Positions 16,086 through 24,300 of a stretch of 37,684 bases of DNA are shown here, in pieces. Made by a program: the position numbers and the translations under genes. The notes under the pieces were generated by a model. The model made no database searches and had not been told where the DNA came from. It was given only the letters and a program-made list of their open reading frames with translations. How positions within the stretch are numbered: position 1 is the first letter of the stretch; each line of letters starts with the position of its first letter. Origin of the DNA: an uncultured Bacilli bacterium (lineage in GTDB: Bacteria; Bacillota_I; Bacilli_A; RF39; UBA660); the NCBI GenBank assembly GCA_944358875.1, contig CALVRZ010000015.1, positions 1-37,684 on the forward strand, written 5' to 3'.

Positions 16086-16110
16086 AAAAAGTAACTTTGT
16101 CAAGTTACTT
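16086..16110 (-). terminator. Terminator of the EIIB-like gene
   Basis: Arms AAGTAACTT (16089-16097) and AAGTTACTT (16102-16110) with a minus-strand T run. Confidence 0.85.
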
Positions 16111-16419
16111 TAAATCATCAATATATTTCTTCATTCTTTTAGCATTATTACCAAGAATTATCTTAAGTTGATCATCTATTTCAACTACCCCTTTAGCTCC
16201 TAATTTCAAAATTCCTTCTTTATTAGCTTTATTAATATCTTTCAATGTTACTTTAAACCTAGACATTTCAACTTCTGTATCTAAGATATTATCTTTACCA
16301 CCAAGATATTCGACTAGCTTATTTAATTCTAATTTAGAGTCTTTCTTATTACTTTTAACAATAGCTAAAGCAATAATTAATAATACAATAATTATAATTA
16401 AATACTGATAAAGTTCCAT
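16105..16419 (-). CDS. Membrane-anchored PTS EIIB-like domain without the phospho-cysteine
   Basis: Residues 4-22 form one membrane helix. Residues about 32-104 follow the glucose-type EIIB fold: LVEYLGGKDNI, RFKVTLKDINKANKEGILKLGAKGVVEI and LKIILGNNAKRMKKYIDDL. In active EIIB the segment after KDNI carries the phosphorylated cysteine before TRLR. Here it reads DTEVEMSRFKV with no cysteine, so it cannot act as a normal phosphocarrier. There is no EIIC domain. It may be a sensory or structural relative of EIIB. Confidence 0.75.
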   Translation of the reverse strand: MELYQYLIIIIVLLIIALAIVKSNKKDSKLELNKLVEYLGGKDNILDTEVEMSRFKVTLKDINKANKEGILKLGAKGVVEIDDQLKIILGNNAKRMKKYIDDLK

Positions 16420-16531
16420 TATATCTCTCCTTTTTCTTACTTAATAAGTATACTACAAAATAAGACATATATCAATATCTTTTCTTATTTTTTGTTTATC
16501 GCATAGCGTTCCTCAGATTAAGCCCCTTATA

Positions 16532-16557
16532 AAAAGTAACCGACATTGGTTACTTTT
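16532..16557 (-). terminator. Terminator of surface gene B
   Basis: A perfect ten-base stem (AAAAGTAACC with GGTTACTTTT). The same hairpin with its flanks recurs after surface gene C at 31789-31814. Confidence 0.88.
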
Positions 16558-16607
16558 ATTATTAATATACATCTTCTATATTTCTCTATATTTATTTAGT
16601 TTTTACT

Positions 16608-17942
16608 TTAACCCAAGATGAACGGATTACTAGAACTACCATCTCCAGAAGTTATTTGTACACCTGATTTTAGATAAAGAGCCGGGCGTGTTCCATGACT
16701 ATGAGAAACATTATTGTGACCACGAATAGTACCATCAGAAAATACATGAAATACATCGTTAGCAACACTACTAAGAGGTGTAATAGTCCATTGATATGTA
16801 CTATCATCTTTTAACCATGATGTATCAGAGCAACTATTATTCCAGTAATATCCATCATTACTACATTTTGATAAATCACTAGCATACATATAATCAGATG
16901 GATATATTAAAGCTATTTTACCTATCCATGTAGTACTATTTCCAGTGTATACTTGGGTACCCCTTTCAAAAGTATAATAATCATTAGCATATAAACCTTG
17001 TTGAGTTGAACTTCCACCTAAGTTCCATAAAGCAACCCCAATCATGTCTTGAGCATTTGATGTTAAACTATTTAGGTAATCACCATTCAAATAAGTATTT
17101 AAAGTTGCTACTGACCAATCATTAGAATCATTATCGAATGCATAATTTCCTATGCTTTCATTTCTAGCTATTTTTATTCTTATTTCTTTCTTACCCGTTC
17201 CATCATCGATATTATTAAATACGCCAATTATTCTCCATAATTCATTATTAAATGATACATAGTTATTAGGATCTGTTCCATAATATCTAATATTTCCTCC
17301 AATATCTTCCATCATTCCTACTTCAGTTGCATAATTATAAGTTACATCATTATTAACTACTTCTGTTTTATCAGCCGTTGTATAGATATCTGTTATTGTA
17401 TCTGCACCAGTAGGTGGTTTCTCATCAGTTGCTTCTGCATTTAATCTAAATTCAAAATTTTGATTATACATCGTATTAGGATTACTCATATTTCCATCTA
17501 TCCAAATATATAATGTATATGTTGTTGGTGTACTATTTACTTCTACTCCACTTAGTAATGCTATATTATCTCCAGCATTACTATTAGCAAAATTACCACC
17601 AGTTACTAAATTACTGCCATTATATATTTCATATTTAAATGAAGCATCTTTTAGTCCATTATCTAATGTAACTACTGCCATATTTAAATCTAAATATACT
17701 TGTCCCGTACTACTAACGGTAATATCCTTACTAATACCTTTTTCCTTAGTAGAAGTTGGTATTAAATTATTATTCGTAATATTCTCTCCGTCTTCATAAT
17801 CGATTGTAATACCTCCAACTGTTACTACAACATTAGTTTGTTCATTACTACTTGTACTCCATGTCCACCATGCTAAACTACTTCCCACCATTATGGCGCC
17901 TATTACCAAAATACTTCCTACGATAATATGTTTCTTATGCAT
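16608..17942 (-). CDS. Surface protein B: type-A anchor half, type-1 lectin-like C-terminal half
   Basis: 444 residues. A basic start and membrane helix at about 5-25 end in SSLAWWTWSTSS. A beta-rich domain to about residue 175 (VVVTVGGITIDYEDGENIT, GQVYLDLNMAVV, YTLYIWIDGNMSNPNTMYNQ) resembles TasA/camelysin sandwiches. Then comes the type-1 half shared with gene C: NNYVSFNNELWRIIGVF, RIKIARNESIGNYAF, ANDYYTFERGT, SDYMYASDLSKCS, and the terminal WTITP...TRPALYLKS block of DUF6273/FGE type. RBS GGAAG. Expression must pass the attenuator-like hairpin directly upstream. Confidence 0.72.
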   Translation of the reverse strand: MHKKHIIVGSILVIGAIMVGSSLAWWTWSTSSNEQTNVVVTVGGITIDYEDGENITNNNLIPTSTKEKGISKDITVSSTGQVYLDLNMAVVTLDNGLKDASFKYEIYNGSNLVTGGNFANSNAGDNIALLSGVEVNSTPTTYTLYIWIDGNMSNPNTMYNQNFEFRLNAEATDEKPPTGADTITDIYTTADKTEVVNNDVTYNYATEVGMMEDIGGNIRYYGTDPNNYVSFNNELWRIIGVFNNIDDGTGKKEIRIKIARNESIGNYAFDNDSNDWSVATLNTYLNGDYLNSLTSNAQDMIGVALWNLGGSSTQQGLYANDYYTFERGTQVYTGNSTTWIGKIALIYPSDYMYASDLSKCSNDGYYWNNSCSDTSWLKDDSTYQWTITPLSSVANDVFHVFSDGTIRGHNNVSHSHGTRPALYLKSGVQITSGDGSSSNPFILG

Positions 17943-17966
17943 TATTTAACTTCCTTTCTTCACACG

Positions 17967-18015
17967 AAAAAAATTACAAAGAAGTTTAGCCTCTTACTAA
18001 ACTTATCTTTGTAAT
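17967..18015 (-). promoter_or_regulatory. Attenuator-like hairpin before surface gene B
   Basis: Lower stem TCTTTGTAAT/ATTACAAAGA (18006-18015 with 17973-17982) and upper stem CTAAACTT/AAGTTTAG are followed on the minus strand by TTTTTTT. It ends about 25 bases before the gene B start, with no intervening promoter. Confidence 0.8.
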
Positions 18016-18044
18016 TTGTAATTCTTTAATCTTAGTGATGTTAG

Positions 18045-18107
18045 TTAATTTATACCCCCTCCCCCTAGTATACAATAAGTTAACATTTTAAAATTCAATT
18101 TTTGCAT
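18045..18107 (-). CDS. 20-aa leader peptide with interrupted G tract (locus 3)
   Basis: Reads MQKLNFKMLTYCILGGGGIN. The tract is GGGGGAGGGGG, so it is broken by one A. It shares the TATAAATTA that follows the tract in the other two leaders but not their peptide start. An internal ATG at 18086 is an alternative start. Gain of one G would open the frame to a TAA just past the hairpin apex. RBS AGGTGG is about nine bases upstream. The call rests mainly on its position and likeness to the other two leaders. Confidence 0.5.
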   Translation of the reverse strand: MQKLNFKMLTYCILGGGGIN

Positions 18108-18206
18108 AGGGAGGCACCACCTTTCTTAAATTTGCGAATTAAAATGTACTCAATAATTACGAATTATTTTGTACTTCCTTACAATATAATATTGCCATAT
18201 TGTTAA

Positions 18207-18232
18207 TATTTTTTCAAGTACCTATTTAACCA
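18207..18232. repeat. 26-bp direct repeat, left copy
   Basis: Identical to 19029-19054. The right copy includes the last codons and stop of the flippase gene. Together they flank the RelB/YafQ module, an integration-like signature. Confidence 0.85.
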
Positions 18233-18339
18233 TATTTTTCTTTTTCTTTATAAATACATACCTTCCATAATGTATCATAAACTTAAAATTGCATATAATA
18301 TGAATATAACTATTATCTATCCAACATATACATAACAGA

Positions 18340-18368
18340 TTGACAAATTATAAAAAATATAGTATTAT
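18340..18368 (+). promoter_or_regulatory. Promoter of the relB-yafQ module
   Basis: TTGACA at 18340-18345, a 17-bp spacer and TATTAT at 18363-18368. Confidence 0.82.
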
Positions 18369-18398
18369 CTCTATATAAAAAGAAAAGAGGTGTTATAT

Positions 18399-18692
18399 AT
18401 GAAAGCATTAACAAATAGTGTTATTAACGTACATGTTGATCCAAGAGACAAAGAAGAAGCAACAAAAATTTTAAAAGATTTAGGCTTAAATATGACCACT
18501 TTAATCAATATGACCTTAAAACAAGTTATTAAAAGAAAAGCTGTACCATTTGAAGTTGCAAACCCTTTATATAGTGATGAGTTAGAAAACGCATTAAAAG
18601 AAAGTGTAATTATAGAACAAGAGTACAAAGAGGGAAAAAGAAAAGGTTATAATAATGCTAATGAGATGATGAGGTCTATTTTAGATGATTAA
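18399..18692 (+). CDS. RelB/DinJ-family antitoxin
   Basis: The 97 residues begin with a ribbon-helix-helix domain (VINVHVDPRDKEEATKILKDLGLNMTTLINMTLKQVI), which dimerises and binds its own promoter. A C-terminal acidic and basic helical tail should wrap the toxin. The ATG at 18399 is preferred because the GTG nine bases upstream is part of the ribosome binding site AGAGGTG. Its stop overlaps the toxin start by eight bases, typical of toxin-antitoxin pairs. Confidence 0.9.
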   Translation: MKALTNSVINVHVDPRDKEEATKILKDLGLNMTTLINMTLKQVIKRKAVPFEVANPLYSDELENALKESVIIEQEYKEGKRKGYNNANEMMRSILDD

Positions 18693-18993
18693 TTTAGATT
18701 TAAACACAAAGTGTAAAATAGATTATACTAGTGATTTCAAAAAGCAATTTAAAAAAATTGTTAAACAAGGTAAAGACATTAATTTATTACTAGAAATAAT
18801 AACAAGATTAGCAAATTATGAAGAATTAGAGCCAAAATACAAAAACCACCATTTAGTAAATGACAAAACCTATAGAGACTGCATGGAGTGTCATTTAAAA
18901 CCAGACTGGCTACTAGTATATAAATACATTAATGATAATTTAGTATTATTACTTGTTGCAACTGGTAGTCATAGTGAAATATTAAATAAATAG
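18685..18993 (+). CDS. YafQ-family (RelE-like) mRNA interferase toxin
   Basis: A 102-residue RelE/ParE-fold toxin that cleaves mRNA on the ribosome. Residues matching YafQ catalytic positions are visible: His55/His56, His70, Asp74 and Trp75 in HLKPDWLLVY, and His96 in TGSHSEI. The N-terminal helix FKKQFKKIVKQGKD is typical. It is translationally coupled to the antitoxin and followed at once by a terminator overlapping its stop. Confidence 0.9.
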   Translation: MINLDLNTKCKIDYTSDFKKQFKKIVKQGKDINLLLEIITRLANYEELEPKYKNHHLVNDKTYRDCMECHLKPDWLLVYKYINDNLVLLLVATGSHSEILNK

Positions 18994-19014
18994 AGGGTAT
19001 ACCTCTATTTTTTA
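18988..19014 (+). terminator. Terminator of the toxin-antitoxin operon
   Basis: AAATAGAGG (18988-18996) and CCTCTATTT (19002-19010) are followed by TTTT. The first arm includes the toxin's TAG stop. Confidence 0.85.
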
Positions 19015-19027
19015 GTGCATTATTCTT

Positions 19028-20545
19028 TTATTTTTTCAAGTACCTATTTAACCAATTCTTCCCTAAATAAAATACTACTGCAATAATCATATATACTAGT
19101 ATTACCCCTAAAGCTTGTAATCTATTATTAACATAAGTACTAATTACTAGCTGTAATAATACCAATATCAAACCTAATAATATATTTTCATATATAATTG
19201 TTAATGTCTTATCAAAACACTTACTAAAATTAACATGACATTTATTATTTATTAAAATAATACTTACAATACTAGCACATAAATAAGCCATCATACTAGC
19301 TACTATATTACCATAAATAAGTTCATATCCCATTCGATAAAATGAACCAATCATAGGTATTGTAAAAACAATTTTAACTAGTAATAATATACCTATAACT
19401 AATCCTAACATTTTCTTATTATTAAAGCTAGCTATCACTTGAATAAGTAATAAATATATAATTAAAAATAAACTCATAATAAATAGTAACATTAATATTG
19501 TTGCCCCATTATAATCTCCATATAAAAGCATCCATATACTACCAGATATAACACTTAAAGTAATAACAATAGGTAACAATATCTTAAGCAAATTATTAAA
19601 ATAACTAGCAAAATATAAAGATATAATATCATAATTTTTATCAATTATTTCTTTTTTAATATAATTAAATTTATTTCTAACTAAAAGATAAACGCCACTT
19701 ACTAAAAAATAAATAACAACATAACCATACAAGTAAGTAATATTAATAACTCTAACCGTATCATCATATGGATACCCAAAATGATTAACTAAACATACAT
19801 AAAAGAGAATAATAGATATATAAGGAATAAAATTAGTTACTATCATAATCATACTATATCTAATATTATCATTAAATATCTTCTTAATATCTTTCTTTAT
19901 ATCAATTTTAACTTCTTCTCTTTTAATAATATATTTCTTCTTAAATCCCTTATTCTTCATATACCACAAAATCATTACTACGATAAATAACAAACATAAA
20001 ATTGTAAGAGGAGCCATAAATAATCCCGTAATTGATATATAACTAGGTAATTTTAATTTCACAAAAGAAATATAACTAACTAATAAAACATACACATCAA
20101 TCATAACAATATAAATATGAATAATATATTTACTTAATGTTTTAAAATTATGAATAACTAAAAAACTCTTAAGCAGTCTAAGTAATGGAATAGCTATCAC
20201 ATTAATACACATAATGGTCATTACTAATAACATATTATCAATATGCATAATATTTTCTAGTAATAAACTAAGAAGCACTGTAACAAGTACAAGTATTAAC
20301 CCAATGCCCACAATAATTAACAAACATATTTTAAATATTTTATCTCTTGTATAATAATATTCCCTATTACTATATTTTTTCATTACCTTAAGTACATCAA
20401 TATGACTAAATAAACTTACCAATATCATAAATAAAGACAAACCCAAAGTAAATAAGAAAATATCATCATTTTTAACTATTACATAAAAGAAAAAAATAAG
20501 TAAAAGACTAATAAAACTAATAATTATCAAACTATTCTTTTTCAT
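19028..20545 (-). CDS. Polytopic membrane protein, probably MOP-superfamily flippase
   Basis: 505 residues with about 14 predicted membrane helices and short charged loops. The layout, with two similar halves and a basic central loop (KNKGFKKKYIIKREEVKID), resembles polysaccharide or lipid II flippases of the MurJ/YtgP/RfbX type, but I see no decisive motif, so this is a topology-based call. It starts seven bases after the ZIP transporter gene and shares its operon. Its last eight codons are duplicated on the far side of the toxin-antitoxin module. Confidence 0.6.
   Translation of the reverse strand: MKKNSLIIISFISLLLIFFFYVIVKNDDIFLFTLGLSLFMILVSLFSHIDVLKVMKKYSNREYYYTRDKIFKICLLIIVGIGLILVLVTVLLSLLLENIMHIDNMLLVMTIMCINVIAIPLLRLLKSFLVIHNFKTLSKYIIHIYIVMIDVYVLLVSYISFVKLKLPSYISITGLFMAPLTILCLLFIVVMILWYMKNKGFKKKYIIKREEVKIDIKKDIKKIFNDNIRYSMIMIVTNFIPYISIILFYVCLVNHFGYPYDDTVRVINITYLYGYVVIYFLVSGVYLLVRNKFNYIKKEIIDKNYDIISLYFASYFNNLLKILLPIVITLSVISGSIWMLLYGDYNGATILMLLFIMSLFLIIYLLLIQVIASFNNKKMLGLVIGILLLVKIVFTIPMIGSFYRMGYELIYGNIVASMMAYLCASIVSIILINNKCHVNFSKCFDKTLTIIYENILLGLILVLLQLVISTYVNNRLQALGVILVYMIIAVVFYLGKNWLNRYLKK
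19029..19054. repeat. 26-bp direct repeat, right copy (3' end of flippase gene)
   Basis: Perfect copy of 18207-18232, covering codons for LNRYLKK and almost all of the flippase stop codon. Confidence 0.85.
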
Positions 20546-20552
20546 CTTAAAC

Positions 20553-21287
20553 CTACTCTAAAAATATACTTATCATTAAAACAATAACACCTAAAAGAAC
20601 CCCAATTATTGTCATCTTCTTATCTTTATTACTCATAATATGTGGTAATAATTCAAATATAACAATATAGATAATCATACCTAATGTAATAGCTAAAATA
20701 ATACCTAAACTAACTTCACTTAAGAAAGTACCACTGAAAATTAACGCAACTAAACCACCCAAAAACGTTGCTAAAGATACAATTAAAGCCATAGCAATAG
20801 CTCTTCCTTTACTTTTCTTTTTATAGAAAAATGATGTAATACTCATACCTAAAGGAATATTGTGTAAAGCAACTCCTAAAGCTAACATTATTCCTAAATT
20901 AAATGAACTATTAAAGGACGTATAAACCGTCATTCCCTCTAAAAAGTTATGAATAAATAAAGCAATCGAAGTCATAACACCAACGTGCATTAAATTATCT
21001 TTATCGTGTGTATCGTGGTCAGGGACAAAATGATCTAATAGTTTTAATATGCCTATTCCAAGGAAAATCAAAACCAACATTAAAATAATCGTAATAAATA
21101 CCGAAAACTTAGTTTCCAATAATTCAATTGACTCTGGAATTAATTCAAAAATAACAAGTGATGCTAATACTCCAAAACCAAGACTAATAGCAAAATCAAC
21201 AACTTTCTTATTATTCTTTGTAAATATAATAATTAATCCCCCAAGTAAAATAAATAATCCTACGACTAATGTCATTATAAGTGCCAT
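20553..21287 (-). CDS. ZIP-family metal transporter
   Basis: A 244-residue, eight-helix transporter for zinc or other divalent metals. The ZIP signatures are present: IHNFLEGMTVYTS in helix 4 and LHNIPLGMSITSFF in helix 5, supplying the metal-binding His and Glu. A histidine/aspartate loop (VPDHDTHDKDN) precedes helix 4. RBS GGAGGTG. It is co-directional with truB upstream and the flippase downstream. Confidence 0.9.
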   Translation of the reverse strand: MALIMTLVVGLFILLGGLIIIFTKNNKKVVDFAISLGFGVLASLVIFELIPESIELLETKFSVFITIILMLVLIFLGIGILKLLDHFVPDHDTHDKDNLMHVGVMTSIALFIHNFLEGMTVYTSFNSSFNLGIMLALGVALHNIPLGMSITSFFYKKKSKGRAIAMALIVSLATFLGGLVALIFSGTFLSEVSLGIILAITLGMIIYIVIFELLPHIMSNKDKKMTIIGVLLGVIVLMISIFLE

Positions 21288-21341
21288 TATAACACCTCCA
21301 TATCTACCCTTATTCTATCATTTTTTTATCAAATATACAAG

Positions 21342-22199
21342 TTAAAACATCTTAAACACTTTTGCTTTATCACAAACATTCTGATAAATAGCAATACAAT
21401 TACCCATCTTATCTTTAATTAATGCCATATCACTATTAAAAAACTTATCCAAAACTACCCCATTTTTAATTTTAAATAACAATTCATCATCGACAACTAC
21501 TTGAGGTAAATCCCTAAGTACTTCATCGATTGCTAATAACTTATAATTCCCCTTTTCTATATCACTAATTTTATAAGCCATATCAATCGTAAAATTACCT
21601 TGTTTAATTCTTCTAAGTTCCTTCATCGTTCCATAGCTACCTAAACTATTACCAATATCTCTAATTAAACTTCTAATATAAGTTCCCTTACTAACTAAAG
21701 TTTTCATCTCAAATTCATAGTAACCATCAACTTCTTTGATTTCACTAATAAGTTCTAACTCATAAATTTCAACTTCTCTAACCGGAAGTTCAACATCTAT
21801 TCCTTCTCTAGCATATTCATACAACTTCTTACCATTAATCTTAACAGCAGCATACTTAGGAACTTGTTGTTTAATCTTACCTTTAAATCTATCCAAAACT
21901 TTAAGAACATCATCTCTTGTTATCTTAATTTTCTTTTCATGAGTTTTTTCACCTGTAACATCTAAAGTATCTGTCTCATAACCAATAATAACTCTAGCTA
22001 TATATTCCTTATCTTCACTAACTATAAGCTCACTTATTTTTAAAGCTTTACCAATAGGTAATACTAATACCCCCGTCGCAATAGGATCTAATGTCCCAGT
22101 ATGACCTACCTTTTTAGTACCTAATATCTTACCTACTTTATTAACAACATCTCTACTCGTACATCCCTTATCTTTATCGATAACAATTACACCATTCAT
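21342..22199 (-). CDS. truB: tRNA pseudouridine-55 synthase
   Basis: TruB makes pseudouridine 55 in the T loop of tRNAs. The N-terminal KGCTSRDVVNKVG, catalytic Asp38 in GHTGTLDPIATGVL, YEFEMKTLVSKGTYIRSL and the LRRIKQGNF block are intact. The length of 285 is normal. It overlaps the end of nrnA by four bases in the conserved order rbfA-nrnA-truB. The usual ribF neighbour is missing downstream. Confidence 0.97.
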   Translation of the reverse strand: MNGVIVIDKDKGCTSRDVVNKVGKILGTKKVGHTGTLDPIATGVLVLPIGKALKISELIVSEDKEYIARVIIGYETDTLDVTGEKTHEKKIKITRDDVLKVLDRFKGKIKQQVPKYAAVKINGKKLYEYAREGIDVELPVREVEIYELELISEIKEVDGYYEFEMKTLVSKGTYIRSLIRDIGNSLGSYGTMKELRRIKQGNFTIDMAYKISDIEKGNYKLLAIDEVLRDLPQVVVDDELLFKIKNGVVLDKFFNSDMALIKDKMGNCIAIYQNVCDKAKVFKMF

Positions 22200-23122
22200 A
22201 AATCTTTTTCTATCTCCATGATTAATTTATCTTTAAGTTCGGCCATTTCCATTTTAATTGTAAAACCAGCCGCACTAACATGACCACCACCCGCAAAAAT
22301 AGAAGCAACTTTAGCTACATTAACATTACCACAAGAACGAAGTGAAGCAATAACCCCATCATCACTATCCATAAGAAAAATAGCTACCTCAATTCCTTCA
22401 ATATTAAGTATCATATCAACTATTCCCTCATGATCTCCTAATTCTGCATTTAATTCTTCTAGATCATTTCTTTTAAGATAAGTATAAGCAATTCTATCAT
22501 TATCAAAAAACTCTGTTCTCTCCATTGCTCTATTCAATAAAGAAAATTGTTTTTTAGTTTTAATAACTACTGTTCTATTACATATATCTTTAACATCTAC
22601 GCCAATCTTACTAAGTTCATAGATCATTTCATAACTTTTACTAGTCAAATTACCCACTCTAAAACCATTCGTATCCGTAACTAAACCATTCATTAAACAA
22701 ATTCCTATTTCCTTACTAACATCTATATTATTCTCTTTAAATAAATAATATAATATTTGACACGTCGCAGGTTCCATATCATAGACAAAATTATGATCAC
22801 AATATTTAGTATTACTTGGATGATGATCAATACCAATACTATGTTTAGCTTTCTTAAATAAATCAATATGACTAAGTCTATCCATTGAAGAAGTATCAAG
22901 AGCAATTACTAAATCAATATCTTCTATCTTTTCTTTTTGATCCATTATTCCAGGTAAAAAAGAAAAAGACTTAGCATATTCATCAAGAACAAAAGAAACT
23001 TTTTTTCCTTGTTCCTTCAAATATAAATACATTGCCAAAACACTCCCAATAGCATCACCATCAGGTCTTTTATGAGCCATAATTAAAATATTATTATAAT
23101 CCATTATATAATTATTTAACAT
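22196..23122 (-). CDS. nrnA: Oligoribonuclease/pAp phosphatase NrnA (DHH family)
   Basis: Degrades nanoRNA and dephosphorylates pAp. The manganese-binding motifs are present: AHKRPDGDAIGS, LVIALDTSSMDR, the DHH motif GIDHHPSN, and VTDTNGFRVGN. The C-terminal DHHA1 domain ends with the substrate loop GGGHVSAAGFTI. I start at Met 23122 because upstream ATG codons touch the ribosome binding site AAGGATG. It overlaps the end of rbfA and is co-translated. Confidence 0.95.
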   Translation of the reverse strand: MLNNYIMDYNNILIMAHKRPDGDAIGSVLAMYLYLKEQGKKVSFVLDEYAKSFSFLPGIMDQKEKIEDIDLVIALDTSSMDRLSHIDLFKKAKHSIGIDHHPSNTKYCDHNFVYDMEPATCQILYYLFKENNIDVSKEIGICLMNGLVTDTNGFRVGNLTSKSYEMIYELSKIGVDVKDICNRTVVIKTKKQFSLLNRAMERTEFFDNDRIAYTYLKRNDLEELNAELGDHEGIVDMILNIEGIEVAIFLMDSDDGVIASLRSCGNVNVAKVASIFAGGGHVSAAGFTIKMEMAELKDKLIMEIEKDL

Positions 23123-23465
23123 TATCATCATCCTTGTTTATTTCATCGATAATATGTTCAATCTTATTACCATATTCAACTGACTCATCATAAACAAAAG
23201 TAATCTCTGGCATTTTTCTAATATTAACTCTTTCACACAATTCTTTTCTAATAAAACCACTAGCTTTATTAAGTTTATTTAATATAACTTCTCTCTTACT
23301 ATCATCCAAACATGTAAAATAAACTTTCGCATAAGATAAATCACTAGATATTTTAGCAGCCGTAATGGTCACAAAAGATATCTCTTTATCTTTTATTTCA
23401 TCTCTAATAATCTTACTAATTTCTTCTGTAAAAGTATGACCTAATCTTTCTAATTTAATACTCAT
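23112..23465 (-). CDS. rbfA: Ribosome-binding factor A
   Basis: RbfA helps 16S rRNA 5' maturation on the 30S subunit, notably in the cold. It carries the single KH-like fold with SIKLERLGHTFTEEISKII at the start, VTITAAKISSDLSYAKVYFT in the middle and ELCERVNIRKMPEITFVYDESVEYG near the end. The start at 23465 gives proper spacing to RBS GGAAGGGA. Confidence 0.96.
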   Translation of the reverse strand: MSIKLERLGHTFTEEISKIIRDEIKDKEISFVTITAAKISSDLSYAKVYFTCLDDSKREVILNKLNKASGFIRKELCERVNIRKMPEITFVYDESVEYGNKIEHIIDEINKDDDNVK

Positions 23466-23541
23466 ATTAATCATTCCCTTCCATCTAATTATACCACAGG
23501 AAGAAAGAAAAAAATAGCCTTATTCTAGGACTATTTACATC

Positions 23542-23898
23542 TTAATATCTTTTCTTATAACCTTTGATTAACTTTTTTAATAAATTATTATTTTTCTTTT
23601 TTACTTGCATACTTTGCATATGTAATTGTCGGTAATGTAATTCCATCAACTTAACAAAGACAATATTACTAATTAAATCTGGATGATTAGCACTAACAAC
23701 AGCCATATATTGTTCACAAGTTAAATTATCATCAAAATAAATTTGTGATAATTCTTGTGCTACTTTTTTTATTTCATCATTATTTTTCATAAATAGACTC
23801 TTTACATATAATTCTCTAAGATTTTTCTCATGACTCTCTTCTCTAACACAAGATTTAACATTAGCACTCAAATAATTAATATAGCCTCTTTTTCCCAT
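23542..23898 (-). CDS. Small paralogue 3 of a tandem family of unknown function
   Basis: 118 residues, basic and predominantly helical, ending NNLLKKLIKGYKKRY. It shares with the next two genes upstream a central block of the form (A)xxLSxIYFDDxLTxxxY and the LLKKLxxxYxxR tail, but is the most divergent. RBS GGAGAT overlaps the previous gene's end. The three genes lie between hisS and rbfA, where conserved Firmicute order would place other translation genes. Function unknown. Confidence 0.7.
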   Translation of the reverse strand: MGKRGYINYLSANVKSCVREESHEKNLRELYVKSLFMKNNDEIKKVAQELSQIYFDDNLTCEQYMAVVSANHPDLISNIVFVKLMELHYRQLHMQSMQVKKKNNNLLKKLIKGYKKRY

Positions 23899-23900
23899 TT

Positions 23901-24287
23901 CTATTTATCTCCATGTCTTCTTTCTCTATAAACTAAAACAAGTTTCTTTAATAATTTTTTACTATTCTCTTGCTTTTGTAACCAAATTCGATATAACTCT
24001 CGGTATCCTTGATCAAGAAAAATATTAAAAGTATAATTATCTTCATATTTAGGATAATCCCTAAAAACTTTTCTTTTAAACTCTAAAGAAGATATACCAT
24101 CACTAAAATAAATTTTAGCAATTTCCAAAGCCATATTTTTTAGTTCAATATTATCTTTTTCTAATAGTCTACTCCTACTTAATGTCTTTAAAGTTCTTTC
24201 TTGACTTTCTTCACTATAAATTTGATAAGTTGCCCTCGTCTTAACATTATACCTTATTATTTTTTCTTTTGCTTTTGACATACTCAT
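23901..24287 (-). CDS. Small paralogue 2 of a tandem family of unknown function
   Basis: 128 residues. Shares MALEIAKIYFSDGISSLEFKR, KYEDNYTFNIFLDQGYRELY and LLKKLVLVYRER with paralogue 1, so the pair is a recent tandem duplication. No signal or membrane segment is present. RBS GGGGGA. Confidence 0.72.
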   Translation of the reverse strand: MSMSKAKEKIIRYNVKTRATYQIYSEESQERTLKTLSRSRLLEKDNIELKNMALEIAKIYFSDGISSLEFKRKVFRDYPKYEDNYTFNIFLDQGYRELYRIWLQKQENSKKLLKKLVLVYRERRHGDK

Positions 24288-24300
24288 AACTTAATCCCCC

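Larger units (their letters stand above)
18108..18398. other. Gene-free stretch before the toxin-antitoxin module
   Basis: This AT-rich gap of about 290 bases holds two imperfect 15-base direct repeats 25 bases apart (18136-18150 and 18161-18175), the left copy of a 26-bp direct repeat (18207-18232) and the toxin-antitoxin promoter. I see no ORF or RNA gene in it. Confidence 0.6.
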
